From positions 62,001 to 126,000 of the forward strand of contig NZ_FXAZ01000006.1 of the NCBI RefSeq assembly GCF_900177815.1: DNA of 64,000 nucleotides, in the 5' to 3' direction. Below the pieces are notes generated by a model. The model ran no database searches and was not told the DNA's origin. It saw nothing but the letters and a program-made list of their open reading frames with translations. The position numbers and the translations under genes are program-made. This document shows positions 8,474-17,907 of the stretch, in pieces. Every line of letters begins with the position of its first letter. The first letter of the stretch is position 1. The DNA is from Paenibacillus aquistagni. Its GTDB lineage: Bacteria; Bacillota; Bacilli; Paenibacillales; Paenibacillaceae.

Positions 8474-10129
8474 TTATAGCGATACTTCCTTCTGTCCTGA
8501 CAGCTTCAAGAAGGCAAGCAGGGAGACGACGGTGATCACGGTTAGAATCGTAGAGAGCGCAGCTGCCACGCCGTAGTTGCCGCGAATAACCTCGGTGTAG
8601 ATGGCCACCGTTACTGTCTTCGTCTTGCCTGTATACAAGATGATGGAGGTGCTCAACTCGGTGATGATCGTAATCCAGCTTAGAATTGCGCCTGATACGA
8701 CGCCAGCGAGCATCATGGGCAGCGTGATCTTGAAGAAGGTCTTCATCTGCGAAGCGCCCAGACTGATTGCGGCCTCTTCAATCCCGTCGTTAATCTGATG
8801 CAGAATGGCGGCACTGGAGCGAATTGTATACGGCAGACGTCGGATGACGAATGAGATAATCATGATCAAGGCGGTCCCGCTTAGAATGAGCGGCTTGTCG
8901 TTGAACGTAATCAATAACGCAATACCGAGGATCGAGCCTGGCACAATATAAGGGAACATCGTAAAAATATCCAGTGTGTTCGTCAGCGCATTCTTCCTGC
9001 GCACGGTGACATAGGCGATCAGAATGGCAAGGAAGATAATGATGACGAGAGACACGATAGCTAGAATGAACGTGTTCGTAATGACGCCGCCGATGCTCTC
9101 AAAAGCGCTCTGATAGCTTTGCAGCGAGAAGCCCTTGACGAAGATTCGGCCGTTGGACTTCAGGAATGACGTATAGATAACATACAGCTGCGGCAGCAGT
9201 GCAATAAAGGTATACAGATAGATGATGACATGCGCCGCAATGCTTCCCATGCCTTTTTTCTTCTTGGCTTCGATCGGGTGCAGGGCACTCATCGTGAAGG
9301 ACTTGCGATTCGCGATAAACTTCTGCAGAAGGAAGACGGAAGTGGCAAACAGCACGACGATCACACTGATGGCAGCCGCAAAGCCATCATCTCCGCCAAC
9401 CTCACTAATAAATTCATTGAAGATCAATACGGGTACAGTCTTGAACCCTTCGCCAATCAGCATCGGCGTACCGAAGTCGGCGAGGGCACGCATGAATACG
9501 AGCAGTCCCCCTGCAAGCAGGGTAGGCGTAATGAGCGGAAGCAGCACCTTGCGCATCTTGCCAAAGCCCTTATAACCCATGCTCTCTGCCGCTTCCATCA
9601 GGGATTGGTCCACATTCTTCAATGCCCCGGATACATACATGAAGATGAGCGGCACCATTTGCAGCGTTAAGACGACGAGTATACCGGTAAACCCATATAT
9701 ATCAGGCATTTGGAAACCAAATGTGTTGCTGACGAATTGAGTAATGACCCCATTTCTTCCTAACAGCAAAATCCAAGAATAAGCGCCGATGAATGGGGCA
9801 GACATGGATGAGATCAGGATCAGGATCCGGATCGTGGCATTTCCTCTAATCTTCACGGTAGCCATAATATAGGCCAGCGGTGTTGCAATAATCGTTGCCA
9901 GCGCCGTTACACAGACGGTCACCTTCATACTGTTGAATAACGCATTGGTATAATAGGGTTTGCTGAAAAATTTCACGAAATAAGCGAAGGAGAAATCTCC
10001 TGTCGTGCCGTTGTACACACTCTTGAACAGCATGGTGAATAGCGGCAAGGCTAGAAACAGCATGTAGAAAGCGAAAATAAGGAACGAAATGTTGGTCCAG
10101 ACATCAAAGCGCTTGCGTGTCCTCATCAT
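8474..10129 (-). CDS. ABC importer permease, fused double-domain (Fe3+/phosphonate type)
   Basis: The 551-residue protein contains two copies of the binding-protein-dependent permease domain in one chain, about twelve membrane helices. Each has an EAA-type cytoplasmic loop (AAESMGYKGFGKMRKVLLPL in the first half, AAISLGASQMKTFFKITLPM in the second). This fused form is typical of FbpB/SfuB-type iron and related 2-aminoethylphosphonate or phosphoglycerate importers. Its ATG overlaps the ATPase stop (ATGA), showing tight coupling. With the ATPase and lipoprotein encoded upstream it makes a complete importer. The substrate is not fixed by sequence; iron, phosphonates and sugar phosphates are all possible. 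Confidence 0.85.
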   Translation of the reverse strand: MMRTRKRFDVWTNISFLIFAFYMLFLALPLFTMLFKSVYNGTTGDFSFAYFVKFFSKPYYTNALFNSMKVTVCVTALATIIATPLAYIMATVKIRGNATIRILILISSMSAPFIGAYSWILLLGRNGVITQFVSNTFGFQMPDIYGFTGILVVLTLQMVPLIFMYVSGALKNVDQSLMEAAESMGYKGFGKMRKVLLPLITPTLLAGGLLVFMRALADFGTPMLIGEGFKTVPVLIFNEFISEVGGDDGFAAAISVIVVLFATSVFLLQKFIANRKSFTMSALHPIEAKKKKGMGSIAAHVIIYLYTFIALLPQLYVIYTSFLKSNGRIFVKGFSLQSYQSAFESIGGVITNTFILAIVSLVIIIFLAILIAYVTVRRKNALTNTLDIFTMFPYIVPGSILGIALLITFNDKPLILSGTALIMIISFVIRRLPYTIRSSAAILHQINDGIEEAAISLGASQMKTFFKITLPMMLAGVVSGAILSWITIITELSTSIILYTGKTKTVTVAIYTEVIRGNYGVAAALSTILTVITVVSLLAFLKLSGQKEVSL

Positions 10130-11232
10130 AGCTGAACGCCCCTTGTATAGTTCAATTCGCCTGCGGCATCATAGACGTTGATCTTGTCCGTCTTCACCTT
10201 CAGGTGCACGACTTGACCAGGCTCTAGAATATGGGTGGTCTTGGATTCCTGTGTAATCTCGATGCGCTGACCTGACTCCAAATCGACGAAGTAATGAGTG
10301 TTCTGTCCCAAAAAGACGCTGTGCACGATTGTTGCCTTCATGCCTGTGTGGTCATCGGTCATGATGAATTCTTCAGGCCGAACGGATACCTTGACGCTGA
10401 GCTTCTTGGCATCGGTTGAGCCGGGAAGCTGAATATTGGTCATCGCTTCCGAATAACCTGAGCCAAAATCCACGCTGTATCCGTCCTTGCCGCCAGTTAA
10501 GGCAGCTTCGATAATATTCGTGCGTCCAATAAAGGTGGCGACGAATACATTGGCTGGGCGCTGATAGATCTCCTGCGGCGTCCCCAGATGCTGAATGACG
10601 CCTGACTTCATGACGGCGATCCGATCGGAGACAGCCATGGCTTCCTCCTGATCATGCGTGACGTACACCGTTGTAATGCCGACTTCGCGCTGAATGTCCT
10701 TGATGGCGTTGCGCATATCGACTCTGAGCTTCGCATCCAGATTGGACAGAGGTTCGTCCATCAGGAGCACATCCGGACGAATGACGATGGCGCGGGCAAG
10801 CGCGACACGCTGCTGCTGGCCGCCGGACAGGTTCTTCGGCATGCGGTCCTTGTACTGCTCAATCTGCACGACTTTTAAAATGTCTTCTACTTTAGCGTTG
10901 ATGTCGGCCTTTGAGAGCTTGCGATTCTCAAGTCCAAATGCGATATTGCCCTTAACGGTAAGATGAGGGAAGATGGCATAGCTCTGGAACACCATCCCGA
11001 TGTTCCGCTTGCCGGGCTCCACTTGATTAATGACGCGTTCGTTGAAGCTGATCGTACCGCCTTCGATGCTGTTGAAGCCTGCAATCATGCGCAGCAGTGT
11101 CGTCTTGCCGCAGCCGGAAGGGCCAAGAAGGGTAAAAAATTCGCCCTGCTTGATCTCTAATGACAATTCGGGAATGACGGTAGTGTCACCGTATTTTTTC
11201 ACTAGGTCTTGGATGTTGATTGTTACGCTCAT
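10126..11232 (-). CDS. ABC importer ATP-binding protein with TOBE-like C-terminus
   Basis: The 368-residue ATPase has Walker A GPSGCGKTT (about residues 38-46), signature LSGGQQQRVALARAI, Walker B VLLMDEPLSNLD and the switch His in TVYVTHDQEEAM. A C-terminal regulatory region of about 120 residues is of the TOBE type usual in FbpC, PotA and MalK-like proteins. The chosen ATG (11232) follows AGGTGA at good spacing; an in-frame GTG at 11241 is less likely. It energises the fused permease encoded after it. A 300-bp gap with a 16-bp palindrome separates it from the binding-protein gene, which probably allows higher expression of the binding protein. Confidence 0.88.
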   Translation of the reverse strand: MSVTINIQDLVKKYGDTTVIPELSLEIKQGEFFTLLGPSGCGKTTLLRMIAGFNSIEGGTISFNERVINQVEPGKRNIGMVFQSYAIFPHLTVKGNIAFGLENRKLSKADINAKVEDILKVVQIEQYKDRMPKNLSGGQQQRVALARAIVIRPDVLLMDEPLSNLDAKLRVDMRNAIKDIQREVGITTVYVTHDQEEAMAVSDRIAVMKSGVIQHLGTPQEIYQRPANVFVATFIGRTNIIEAALTGGKDGYSVDFGSGYSEAMTNIQLPGSTDAKKLSVKVSVRPEEFIMTDDHTGMKATIVHSVFLGQNTHYFVDLESGQRIEITQESKTTHILEPGQVVHLKVKTDKINVYDAAGELNYTRGVQL

Positions 11233-11497
11233 GGTTGTCACCTAACCTTTATCATGGCTTTAATCGAAAAGAAAAGCTGTCTGGGAAGCCGCGCGGCAAT
11301 CCCTTGCTTGTGTGCATGTGTAAACAAGCGGATATCCGTGAAGGATGCGGGTTCATGCTCTTGAATCCCATCAGGGCGCTTGCGAGCCGATTGTTCGTTC
11401 TATGAACCTAATCATCGATCATGCGCTGCTTGCGCAAAGCTGGCTGAGAGGGCATGGCTATGTGGAATTTGTGCTCAAACTTGCCTTAGCCTTCTGC

Positions 11498-11513
11498 CAG
11501 CTTCGCGAAGCTG
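11498..11513. repeat. Perfect 16-bp palindrome between binding-protein and ATPase genes
   Basis: CAGCTTCGCGAAGCTG reads the same on both strands and lies 19 bp after the binding-protein stop. Such a hairpin without a T-run often protects the upstream mRNA end or lowers downstream expression; that role is inference. Confidence 0.5.
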
Positions 11514-11531
11514 CTGGTTAAGCGTGGTACG

Positions 11532-12548
11532 TTACTTGATGTTGGTGAAGATCGAGATATAGTGCTCGATGATCTCGGATTTGTGCTCGCTGACGTAATC
11601 TGTATCTTCATCGATCATGTTGATCTTCTCGTAAGGCGTCATGTAGTCGCCGAGCTTGGTATCTTGGCGGAGCGGGCGATTCGTCAGCTGTGTGCCGAAC
11701 GCATCTTGTGCTTCCTTAGACAGAATGAAGTCGATGAACTTCTTCGCATTGTCCATGCGCGGCGCATCCTTCACGATGGCAGAGGCTGCATCCAGGAATA
11801 CTGCGCCTTCCTTCGGATACACGATTTCGACAGGAGCGCCGTTGCGCACATACGTGTTGGCGGGATCTTCATAGGTCAAGCCCACGATATATTCACCGTC
11901 TGCGACGCTCTTGTGCACCGCGCCGGAACCGCTTGCAATTTTGCCGTCAAGGTTCTCGATCAGCTTGCCGACATAATCCCAGCCCTTCGGATTCTCGTAG
12001 TCGCCGCCCATAGCCTTCAGCATATTGGTCAGCTGCGCGAAGGCGGAGCTTGAGCTTGCAGGATCAGCGGAAGCAATCTTGCCTTTTAGCTCCGGATTCA
12101 GAAGATCCGCATAGCCTTCGATCTTGATATCCCCGATCAGGTTCTTGTTCACGAGCAGCACGCTGCCGTCTGAGATGTAAGGCGTGGCGAAGCCGGTCGT
12201 GTTGCGGTGGCCTTCAATCAGATTCGCATCCTCAGGCGATACATATGGCTCGAACAGGACGGCATTCTCGCGATAGCCTGCCATGGAGCCGCCGAACATG
12301 ACGTCAGCGTAAGGGTTCTGCTTCTCTGATTGCAGGCGTTTAATAATCTCGCCTGTACCGGCTGTAACGAGCTCTACCGTGATTCCCGTTTTCTTTTCGA
12401 ACATTGGAATGATGGCCTTGATGATCTCTTCACTGTTTGGGCTGTAGACGACCAGTTTATTGGCTGAGCCTGATTCATTGCTGCCGCAACCGCTCAACAG
12501 GCCTGTAACGAGCATGCAAGCGATCAGAAGGATGGAGATCTTTTTCAT
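11532..12548 (-). CDS. ABC importer substrate-binding lipoprotein (Fe3+/phosphonate family)
   Basis: The 338-residue protein begins with a lipoprotein signal (MKKISILLIACMLVTGLLSGCG, lipobox LLSGC, lipidated Cys at about 22). The mature part follows the periplasmic-binding type II pattern: LVVYSPNSEEIIKAIIPMFEKKTG at the start, then PYADVMFGG, and a C-terminal helix with LSKEAQDAFG. It captures substrate outside the membrane for the fused permease. The start (12548) is set by the signal peptide and the GGGGGAACC stretch before it; the frame extends 34 codons upstream without purpose. A cre-like site lies 68 bp upstream, and a YesM/YesN pair is encoded at the end of the locus. Some relatives bind iron, others 2-aminoethylphosphonate or phosphoglycerate. 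Confidence 0.87.
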   Translation of the reverse strand: MKKISILLIACMLVTGLLSGCGSNESGSANKLVVYSPNSEEIIKAIIPMFEKKTGITVELVTAGTGEIIKRLQSEKQNPYADVMFGGSMAGYRENAVLFEPYVSPEDANLIEGHRNTTGFATPYISDGSVLLVNKNLIGDIKIEGYADLLNPELKGKIASADPASSSSAFAQLTNMLKAMGGDYENPKGWDYVGKLIENLDGKIASGSGAVHKSVADGEYIVGLTYEDPANTYVRNGAPVEIVYPKEGAVFLDAASAIVKDAPRMDNAKKFIDFILSKEAQDAFGTQLTNRPLRQDTKLGDYMTPYEKINMIDEDTDYVSEHKSEIIEHYISIFTNIK

Positions 12549-12615
12549 ATCATGGTTCCCCCTTGGAATATGATTGTTTATGATTCTTGGTGTTGCAAGC
12601 TTATTGTAGCAAGTA

Positions 12616-12629
12616 TGATACCGCTTACA
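12616..12629 (-). promoter_or_regulatory. cre-like catabolite-response element
   Basis: TGATACCGCTTACA matches the CcpA-site consensus TGWAANCGNTNWCA at all positions except the fourth. It lies 68 bp upstream of the binding-protein start, which is a usual position for carbon catabolite control. Binding is inferred from the match alone. Confidence 0.5.
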
Positions 12630-12773
12630 AATCCTATAATCCGCAAACATTGTCTAATATACGCAAGTGATTTTTGGAGGCCAGCGGGTATGGAAGTAGC
12701 GGATAGACAGGACGCTGATGCTGTAAGCTTAACAAATCGGGCATGGGCTGATTAAGGTCTGGGATGAGTGATA

Positions 12774-12798
12774 GGGTGATAGGGTCTGGGATCAGGGG
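12774..12798 (+). other. Potential G-quadruplex motif
   Basis: Four G-runs (774-776, 782-784, 788-790, 795-798 in the 12.7 kb block) are separated by loops of 5, 3 and 4 bases, satisfying the simple G3-N1-7 rule. It sits in the shared upstream region of the importer and rtcB. Confidence 0.4.
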
Positions 12799-13166
12799 CG
12801 ATGAGATGCAGTGACTGAGATGGAGTGGGGGAGTTGGAGTAATGGAATAGAAATGCTGAGATCGGAGTGATGGGATAAGATGACGGGAAAGGGTGAGCGA
12901 TGCTAGCCGTTCTCGTTCGCCATACTTCTGCCCTGTTCTTATGGCGGCCAATGCGTCATGATAGAAGCATGGCATCCATGAATAGTTGAATGAAGCAAAG
13001 AGAACGGCTGCTATGCACGCCTCAAGTGCAGGCGGAATGTGCGGGGGCAGCGTGGCTTAGGTGCTTATTCGGTTAAGAATCTAACGATAGAACGGTACCG
13101 CAGTCTGTATCGAGGATTGCATTCATTCAAGAGCATGGGATTGAGGATAAAAGGAGTGGAATATTC

Positions 13167-14393
13167 ATGGCTTATCAGCTTATAAATGGCGTGCGTGTAT
13201 GGGGAACACCTGACGAGGGAGCCTTGGCTCAAGCGAACACGTGCGCGGAAACAGGCCGTGTGGTTCAGGCTTTATTGATGGCGGACCACCACAAAGGCTA
13301 CAGTCAGCCGATTGGCGGCGTGGTGGCGTATGAAGGGCAAATCTCGCCTTCTGGCGTGGGTTATGATATTGCATGCGGCAACAAGGCGGTGCGCACGCCG
13401 CTGATGGCTGAGGAGATCAAGCCGCGGCTGTCGAAGATAATGGATGAGATCGCGCGCCGAATCTCCTTTGGAATAGGGCGTGTCAACCAAGAACGAGTGG
13501 ATCACGCGCTCTTCGATGATCCCGATTGGGCGGTCTATCAGGCAGTAGGCCTGCAGGAGCATGACAAGCTGAAGGCCTTGGCCCGTGATCAGCTGGGGAC
13601 GGTAGGGAGCGGCAATCACTTTGTCGACCTGTTCGAGGAAGTGGGAACAGGCCGCCTGTGGATCGCGAACCACTTTGGCAGCAGAGGCTTTGGCCATAAG
13701 ACGGCGAGCGGCTTCTTGAACCTCGCTGCAGGCAGACCGTTTCTAGGCAATGCGCCAGGCGAGCATATGGATCAGCCGCCCGTGCTGCTCGATCTCAGCA
13801 GCGAGGTCGGCGATATGTATTACCGCGCCATGCAGCTGGCAGGGCGATACGCCTATGCAGGTCGGGATTATGTGATCGATCAGGTCTTGGCGCTTCTCGG
13901 GACACAGGCGGAGCTTGAGGTGCACAACCACCATAACTATGCGTGGAAGGAACAGCACGAAGGCAAGGAAGTCATGGTGGTTCGCAAAGGAGCGACGCCG
14001 TCTGCGCCGGGGCAGACAGGCTTTATCGGCGGCAGCATGGGCGATATTTCTGTGATCGTAAGAGGCAAGGACTCGGCAGAGAACAAGGAGGCCTTCTACA
14101 GCACGGTTCACGGCGCTGGCCGCATCATGAGCCGTACCCAAGCAGCCGGCAAGATGAATTGGAAGACCAAGACGCGAAGAGGCGGACAAATTACGCCGGA
14201 GCAAATGATGGCGGCGGTGCGCTCCTATGGCGTGGAGCTGCGCGGAGCGGGAACGGACGAAAGTCCGTTTGTATACCGGAAGCTGCAGGAGGTGCTGGAT
14301 GCGCATGCGGACACGATAGACGTGCTTCATGTGCTGAAGCCAATCGGCGTATGCATGGCTGGCGCAGACGAGTTCGATCCGTATAAGGATTGA
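13167..14393 (+). CDS. rtcB: RtcB family RNA-splicing ligase
   Basis: The 408-residue protein carries the RtcB signatures in order. These are GVGYDIACGNK (metal site Asp and Cys, about 59-69), GTVGSGNHFVDL (about 150-161), NHFGSRGFGHK (about 172-182), EVHNHHNYAWKE (about 251-262), and the guanylylated-His motif VHGAGRIMSR with His at about 315. RtcB joins RNA 2',3'-cyclic phosphate or 3'-phosphate ends to 5'-OH ends using GTP and Mn2+, in tRNA repair or RNA recycling. AAAAGGAGTG precedes the ATG. No rtcA, archease or release-factor gene is adjacent; the gene is monocistronic with a shared terminator. The family is well recognised; the physiological RNA is not evident. Confidence 0.92.
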   Translation: MAYQLINGVRVWGTPDEGALAQANTCAETGRVVQALLMADHHKGYSQPIGGVVAYEGQISPSGVGYDIACGNKAVRTPLMAEEIKPRLSKIMDEIARRISFGIGRVNQERVDHALFDDPDWAVYQAVGLQEHDKLKALARDQLGTVGSGNHFVDLFEEVGTGRLWIANHFGSRGFGHKTASGFLNLAAGRPFLGNAPGEHMDQPPVLLDLSSEVGDMYYRAMQLAGRYAYAGRDYVIDQVLALLGTQAELEVHNHHNYAWKEQHEGKEVMVVRKGATPSAPGQTGFIGGSMGDISVIVRGKDSAENKEAFYSTVHGAGRIMSRTQAAGKMNWKTKTRRGGQITPEQMMAAVRSYGVELRGAGTDESPFVYRKLQEVLDAHADTIDVLHVLKPIGVCMAGADEFDPYKD

Positions 14394-14481
14394 TGGTTGA
14401 TCGCCATTCACAGCAGAAGCGTAATAGAACAACTGCAAACAGTATGATGATATTGAAGAGCAGCTTAATCATGGCATAAGC

Positions 14482-14552
14482 ACAAAACGCATCCCCTTCT
14501 CACTCTAGGAGAACCATCTCCAGCTTGAAGTGAGGCGGGATGCGCTTTTTGT
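14482..14552. terminator. Bidirectional terminator between rtcB and the hydrolase gene
   Basis: ACAAAACGCATCCC pairs with GGGATGCGCTTTTTGT, with an inner CTCACT/AGTGAG pair. T-rich on both strands, it serves the convergent rtcB and hydrolase genes. Confidence 0.7.
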
Positions 14553-14559
14553 GTTTCTT

Positions 14560-16860
14560 TTACCTATTCGTATCGTTCATGTCATGACGAATGCCGATGT
14601 CTCGCAGCAGGACCGTTCCTTGCGCTGTCTTGTCGAAGACAAAGCGAATCTGCCGCAGCTCGCTAGGGCTGAAGCGTGGGTTGGCTCTGGTCAGCTTGTT
14701 CATGGGAATCGTGAAGTTTTGGAAAATCGGCTCTTTCGTCGGCACGATGGACGACAGCGGCCATTTGACGATATGGCCCTCCAGCATTGGCAATAGTGCA
14801 GCCTGGCTGCTTAGCGGCAGGGAAGCGATATTGCCCTTGTTATCGACAGCTTGAATTGTCAGATCGATCAAGGCATCCATATCTAGTGAGCTCTCTTTAT
14901 TGTCGTCTCGATCAGCCATGGCAAATACAAGTGCGCTGTGATCTGCAATATTCAGCTCATGCTTATCGGGCAGCACAATGGTATAAGCAGGAGGGGAGGA
15001 GGCTGCTTTGCGATTCCAGCCCAGCCGGACAGCGCTATACAGGTTAGTCGCATATTTCATTTTGACCTTCTCTTCCTTCCATACTTGCAACTGCTCTCCG
15101 ATCAGCTTGCCGCCTTCCAGTGTGGTCGTGCCTAGATCAATATCCTCATCGAAGCTGCTGATGCCCATTGTGTGTGCATCCCAATAATTGCTGATATACA
15201 TCGTGTCAGGCAGCCACTCTCGTGCATGCCCAAGGCTTTGGAATACGCTGCGATATTCGTCGCGGCCTTTAAGGGTGGATTCCAAGAAGGAGGAGATGAT
15301 GACCTTCGTGGCTTGCAGCTGCTCCTCCTGCGATAACAGCTGGGCGGTATTGTACAGCTTGTTGCCGAAGCCGACACTGTCTACGCTGCCCCATTCTGTA
15401 TTGAATTGGCCGTGGTTAGCCCCGTATATATAGACCGAGGCCTTATAATCATCGCTTGGCTCTGTAAAGCCAATTCGGCTGTACTGGCTCGCACCATCGA
15501 ATGAGCTTACATCCATATCATGCGCCCCATGGATCGCTAGATAGCTAATGTCATTCAGCGGCGTTGATTGGCCAGCCGGCTTATATTGTCCATCGGTGCC
15601 GGCAATGGAGATGATCGCCTGAATGCCGAAGTTGTAATCAAAGGCAATATTGCCGTTATCCGGTGAGGCTGTAAGCTCGTTGTAGGCGGCTGCGATGGCG
15701 ACGGCTTCGCCTCCGCGTGAATGGCCGATCAACGCAATGTTATTCATATCGACCTTGCCGTAGAACGGATTGTCTTTTGCTGTCGCCCACTCCTGCCAGG
15801 CCTTCAAATGCTCCAGCATGAGCCAGCCGCGGGCCGAGTTGTCATTTTGCAGCACGCTCAGGATAAAGAGGTCGTCATATGGCGAGGTATTCAGGAAGTT
15901 CTCATCAATGGACACGAAGATGTATCCTCTGCTCGCCAGCAGCTCGCCCAAATAAGCATAGCCGGGATCGGAATAATCCGTAGCGAGATGATTGCCATGG
16001 ACGGTAACCACCAATGGGAATGGACCATCGCCCTCTGGGTACCAGACCGTTCCATTCAGTGCCATTGCATCGGGCCCGAAGCCGAAGGTTCTGGTTCGAA
16101 GGGAGGACCAGTTGCTGATAAATGCGGAGCCGTCCACCTGCTTGGTGATTAGCGAGTCTGGCGCATTGAATGCCTTGCGATAGCTGTCTTGGCTGCCATA
16201 GGTGAGCGTACGGACCTTGTATTCACCCTGCTCTGCTGGATTGCTCAGCTTGGCAGCATGCTGTTCCGCTGCTATCTGATCAGCAGGTATTATCGCCTGC
16301 AGCCGGTAGGGCTTCGGCAATTGTTCATTGCCTTCGCTAAAGAGCCAGAAGCCGCCAATAACAAGATAGATTAGCGCCGCTCCGAAGCTTATGGAGGCGA
16401 AGATGACAGACCTCTTGTTGGCCCCGCGATAGCTGCCGACAAAGAATCGATACACGACCATGCCGACGATGGAAAACGCCACGATGATGGACAATGATAC
16501 GGCGAACATTAACGGAGGAGGTCCGACAAAGCAGATGATGAGCAGGCATAGTGATGCAAGCACCAGCCAGATGTAGCGGGTGGGCATCTTTTTCGCCCAA
16601 TGAATAAGAGCAGCACTCATTCCCGTCAGCAGCACAATCGAGATCAGGGAGACGACGGTTCCGAGCAGATAGTCGCCGAAGCCCCTTGAACCAAGCAGTG
16701 CATATCCTTGGACAAAATAAAAGCACAGCACAGCAGCCCCAAGCATCAGAGAGGCACCCTTCCAGCCAGGCGTCAGTGGTGCGAGCCGTTTCAAAGGATG
16801 GAAGAGGCGCGACAATCGGAAGCGGGCGCGTTTTTTTTCTTGCAAGATTGGATTTGTCAT
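14560..16860 (-). CDS. Membrane-anchored alpha/beta hydrolase (chlorophyllase/dienelactone hydrolase-like)
   Basis: The 766-residue protein starts with about five or six membrane helices (roughly residues 32-190), followed by a large extracytoplasmic alpha/beta hydrolase domain. Visible catalytic elements are the oxyanion segment VTVHGNHLATDY, the nucleophile elbow IGHSRGGEA (Ser about 381), an acidic IHGAHDMD and the His in YGANHGQFN. A C-terminal beta-rich region of about 170 residues (from about 590) may be a substrate-binding module. ATG 16860 is preceded by AAAGAGGG; the longer frame adds 12 residues with no ribosome site. It is unusually long for the family because of the membrane part and the C-terminal module. 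It probably hydrolyses esters at the cell surface; the substrate is unknown. Confidence 0.75.
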   Translation of the reverse strand: MTNPILQEKKRARFRLSRLFHPLKRLAPLTPGWKGASLMLGAAVLCFYFVQGYALLGSRGFGDYLLGTVVSLISIVLLTGMSAALIHWAKKMPTRYIWLVLASLCLLIICFVGPPPLMFAVSLSIIVAFSIVGMVVYRFFVGSYRGANKRSVIFASISFGAALIYLVIGGFWLFSEGNEQLPKPYRLQAIIPADQIAAEQHAAKLSNPAEQGEYKVRTLTYGSQDSYRKAFNAPDSLITKQVDGSAFISNWSSLRTRTFGFGPDAMALNGTVWYPEGDGPFPLVVTVHGNHLATDYSDPGYAYLGELLASRGYIFVSIDENFLNTSPYDDLFILSVLQNDNSARGWLMLEHLKAWQEWATAKDNPFYGKVDMNNIALIGHSRGGEAVAIAAAYNELTASPDNGNIAFDYNFGIQAIISIAGTDGQYKPAGQSTPLNDISYLAIHGAHDMDVSSFDGASQYSRIGFTEPSDDYKASVYIYGANHGQFNTEWGSVDSVGFGNKLYNTAQLLSQEEQLQATKVIISSFLESTLKGRDEYRSVFQSLGHAREWLPDTMYISNYWDAHTMGISSFDEDIDLGTTTLEGGKLIGEQLQVWKEEKVKMKYATNLYSAVRLGWNRKAASSPPAYTIVLPDKHELNIADHSALVFAMADRDDNKESSLDMDALIDLTIQAVDNKGNIASLPLSSQAALLPMLEGHIVKWPLSSIVPTKEPIFQNFTIPMNKLTRANPRFSPSELRQIRFVFDKTAQGTVLLRDIGIRHDMNDTNR

Positions 16861-17197
16861 GTATATCCCTCTTTCTGTATGGTCATCAAACCTCAAGCAC
16901 CGTTTGGCAAGTTGAGTGTAAGGATTCTTTTGTTTCTCGATGTCTCCATACTTAAATTAACCTTACATGGAAGGATATTCAACGCAATATTTTATATTTT
17001 ACGCTCGATCTGAAAAAGAAATGAAGCATTGGTATGAATACGATTCATAAGAGGGTGATGATCGGACGAGGTTCGTGCTGATTCTACCGAAGGAAGGAGG
17101 CGTCATTTAACGAGGTGGCCTCCGAAGAGTGAAAGGATAAAGAGGGGCAATGAAGCTCGCCCCTATCGTTCAATATGAATAATCATAAAGGCTACAA
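16861..17197. other. Intergenic region
   Basis: It contains the hydrolase promoter area and a 6-bp hairpin, AGGGGC/GCCCCT at 17143-17164, which may terminate the acetyltransferase transcript. Nothing else is supported. Confidence 0.4.
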
Positions 17198-17782
17198 TCA
17201 GAATTCTACGCCGCGCACCTTTGAGAAGACCATGGTGTTTCTCAGCCCTCCTTGGCAGTCTGCATTGTCCTTGCGCAGGACGCCCTCTAAGGTAAACCCG
17301 CAGCGTGTTGCAACTTGGGCGCTGCGCACATTGCGCTCATCGCAGCGAATCTCGAGGCGATTGGCCTGCAGCTCACGGATGGCGAAGTCCGTAATGGCAT
17401 GTACGGCTTCCGTTACATAGCCTTGTTTTGCGCAGGAGGTGCGCACCCAGTAGCCGATCTCGAAACGGCGCGCCTCCCAGTCCAAGCGGTGCAGGCCGCT
17501 GCTGCCGACGATGCGGCCCGTATTTTTGTCGATGAGCAACAAGCGGAGATCCTTGCGCTCTAGGAATTCCAGCCGGGATTGCCGAATGCCCGATTCTGAT
17601 TCCTCGATGGAAGGTAGGCTTTGTGCCCATGGCATCCATGGGCGCAGCTCCTCGATGCTTTCATGAACGGCTTCGTTTAGCGCAGTCCCATCTTCCCATA
17701 AAGGAGCGCGTATGAGCAGTCGCTCGCTTTCGAATTGTTCGGGGAAATCAAGCATAATCGGGTTGATTGATTGTATACGCAT
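17198..17782 (-). CDS. GNAT N-acetyltransferase (RimJ/RimL type)
   Basis: The 194-residue protein has the GNAT fold motifs of the ribosomal-protein acetyltransferase branch. LIDKNTGRIVGSSGLHRLDW (strands 4-5) is followed by FEIGYWVRTSCAKQGYVTEA, with the acetyl-CoA pyrophosphate loop near the usual Q/RxxGxG/A position. RLEIRCDERNVRSAQVATRCGF follows, typical of RimJ/RimL. It transfers an acetyl group from acetyl-CoA to an amine, often a protein N-terminus or an antibiotic-like small molecule. TTGGAGATGAGG lies before the ATG. It is a separate small transcription unit and has no operon partner that hints at the substrate. Confidence 0.85.
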   Translation of the reverse strand: MRIQSINPIMLDFPEQFESERLLIRAPLWEDGTALNEAVHESIEELRPWMPWAQSLPSIEESESGIRQSRLEFLERKDLRLLLIDKNTGRIVGSSGLHRLDWEARRFEIGYWVRTSCAKQGYVTEAVHAITDFAIRELQANRLEIRCDERNVRSAQVATRCGFTLEGVLRKDNADCQGGLRNTMVFSKVRGVEF

Positions 17783-17907
17783 GTCCTCATCTCCAAGAAA
17801 ATATTTCCGTCTACCATATCACACTGCCGATCCTCTTATCAAGGACAGAAATGCGGCTGTAATCAGCATGTATTGCTGAACGAATTAGGCCTAATGAACT
17901 TGCGTTC

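Larger units (their letters stand above)
12549..13166. other. Intergenic region between the importer operon and rtcB
   Basis: This 618-bp region holds the divergent control regions of the importer operon and rtcB: a cre-like element (12616-12629) and a G-run cluster (12774-12798). A stretch of short GA-rich repeats (12755-12900) surrounds the G-runs. No gene is convincing. Confidence 0.45.
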
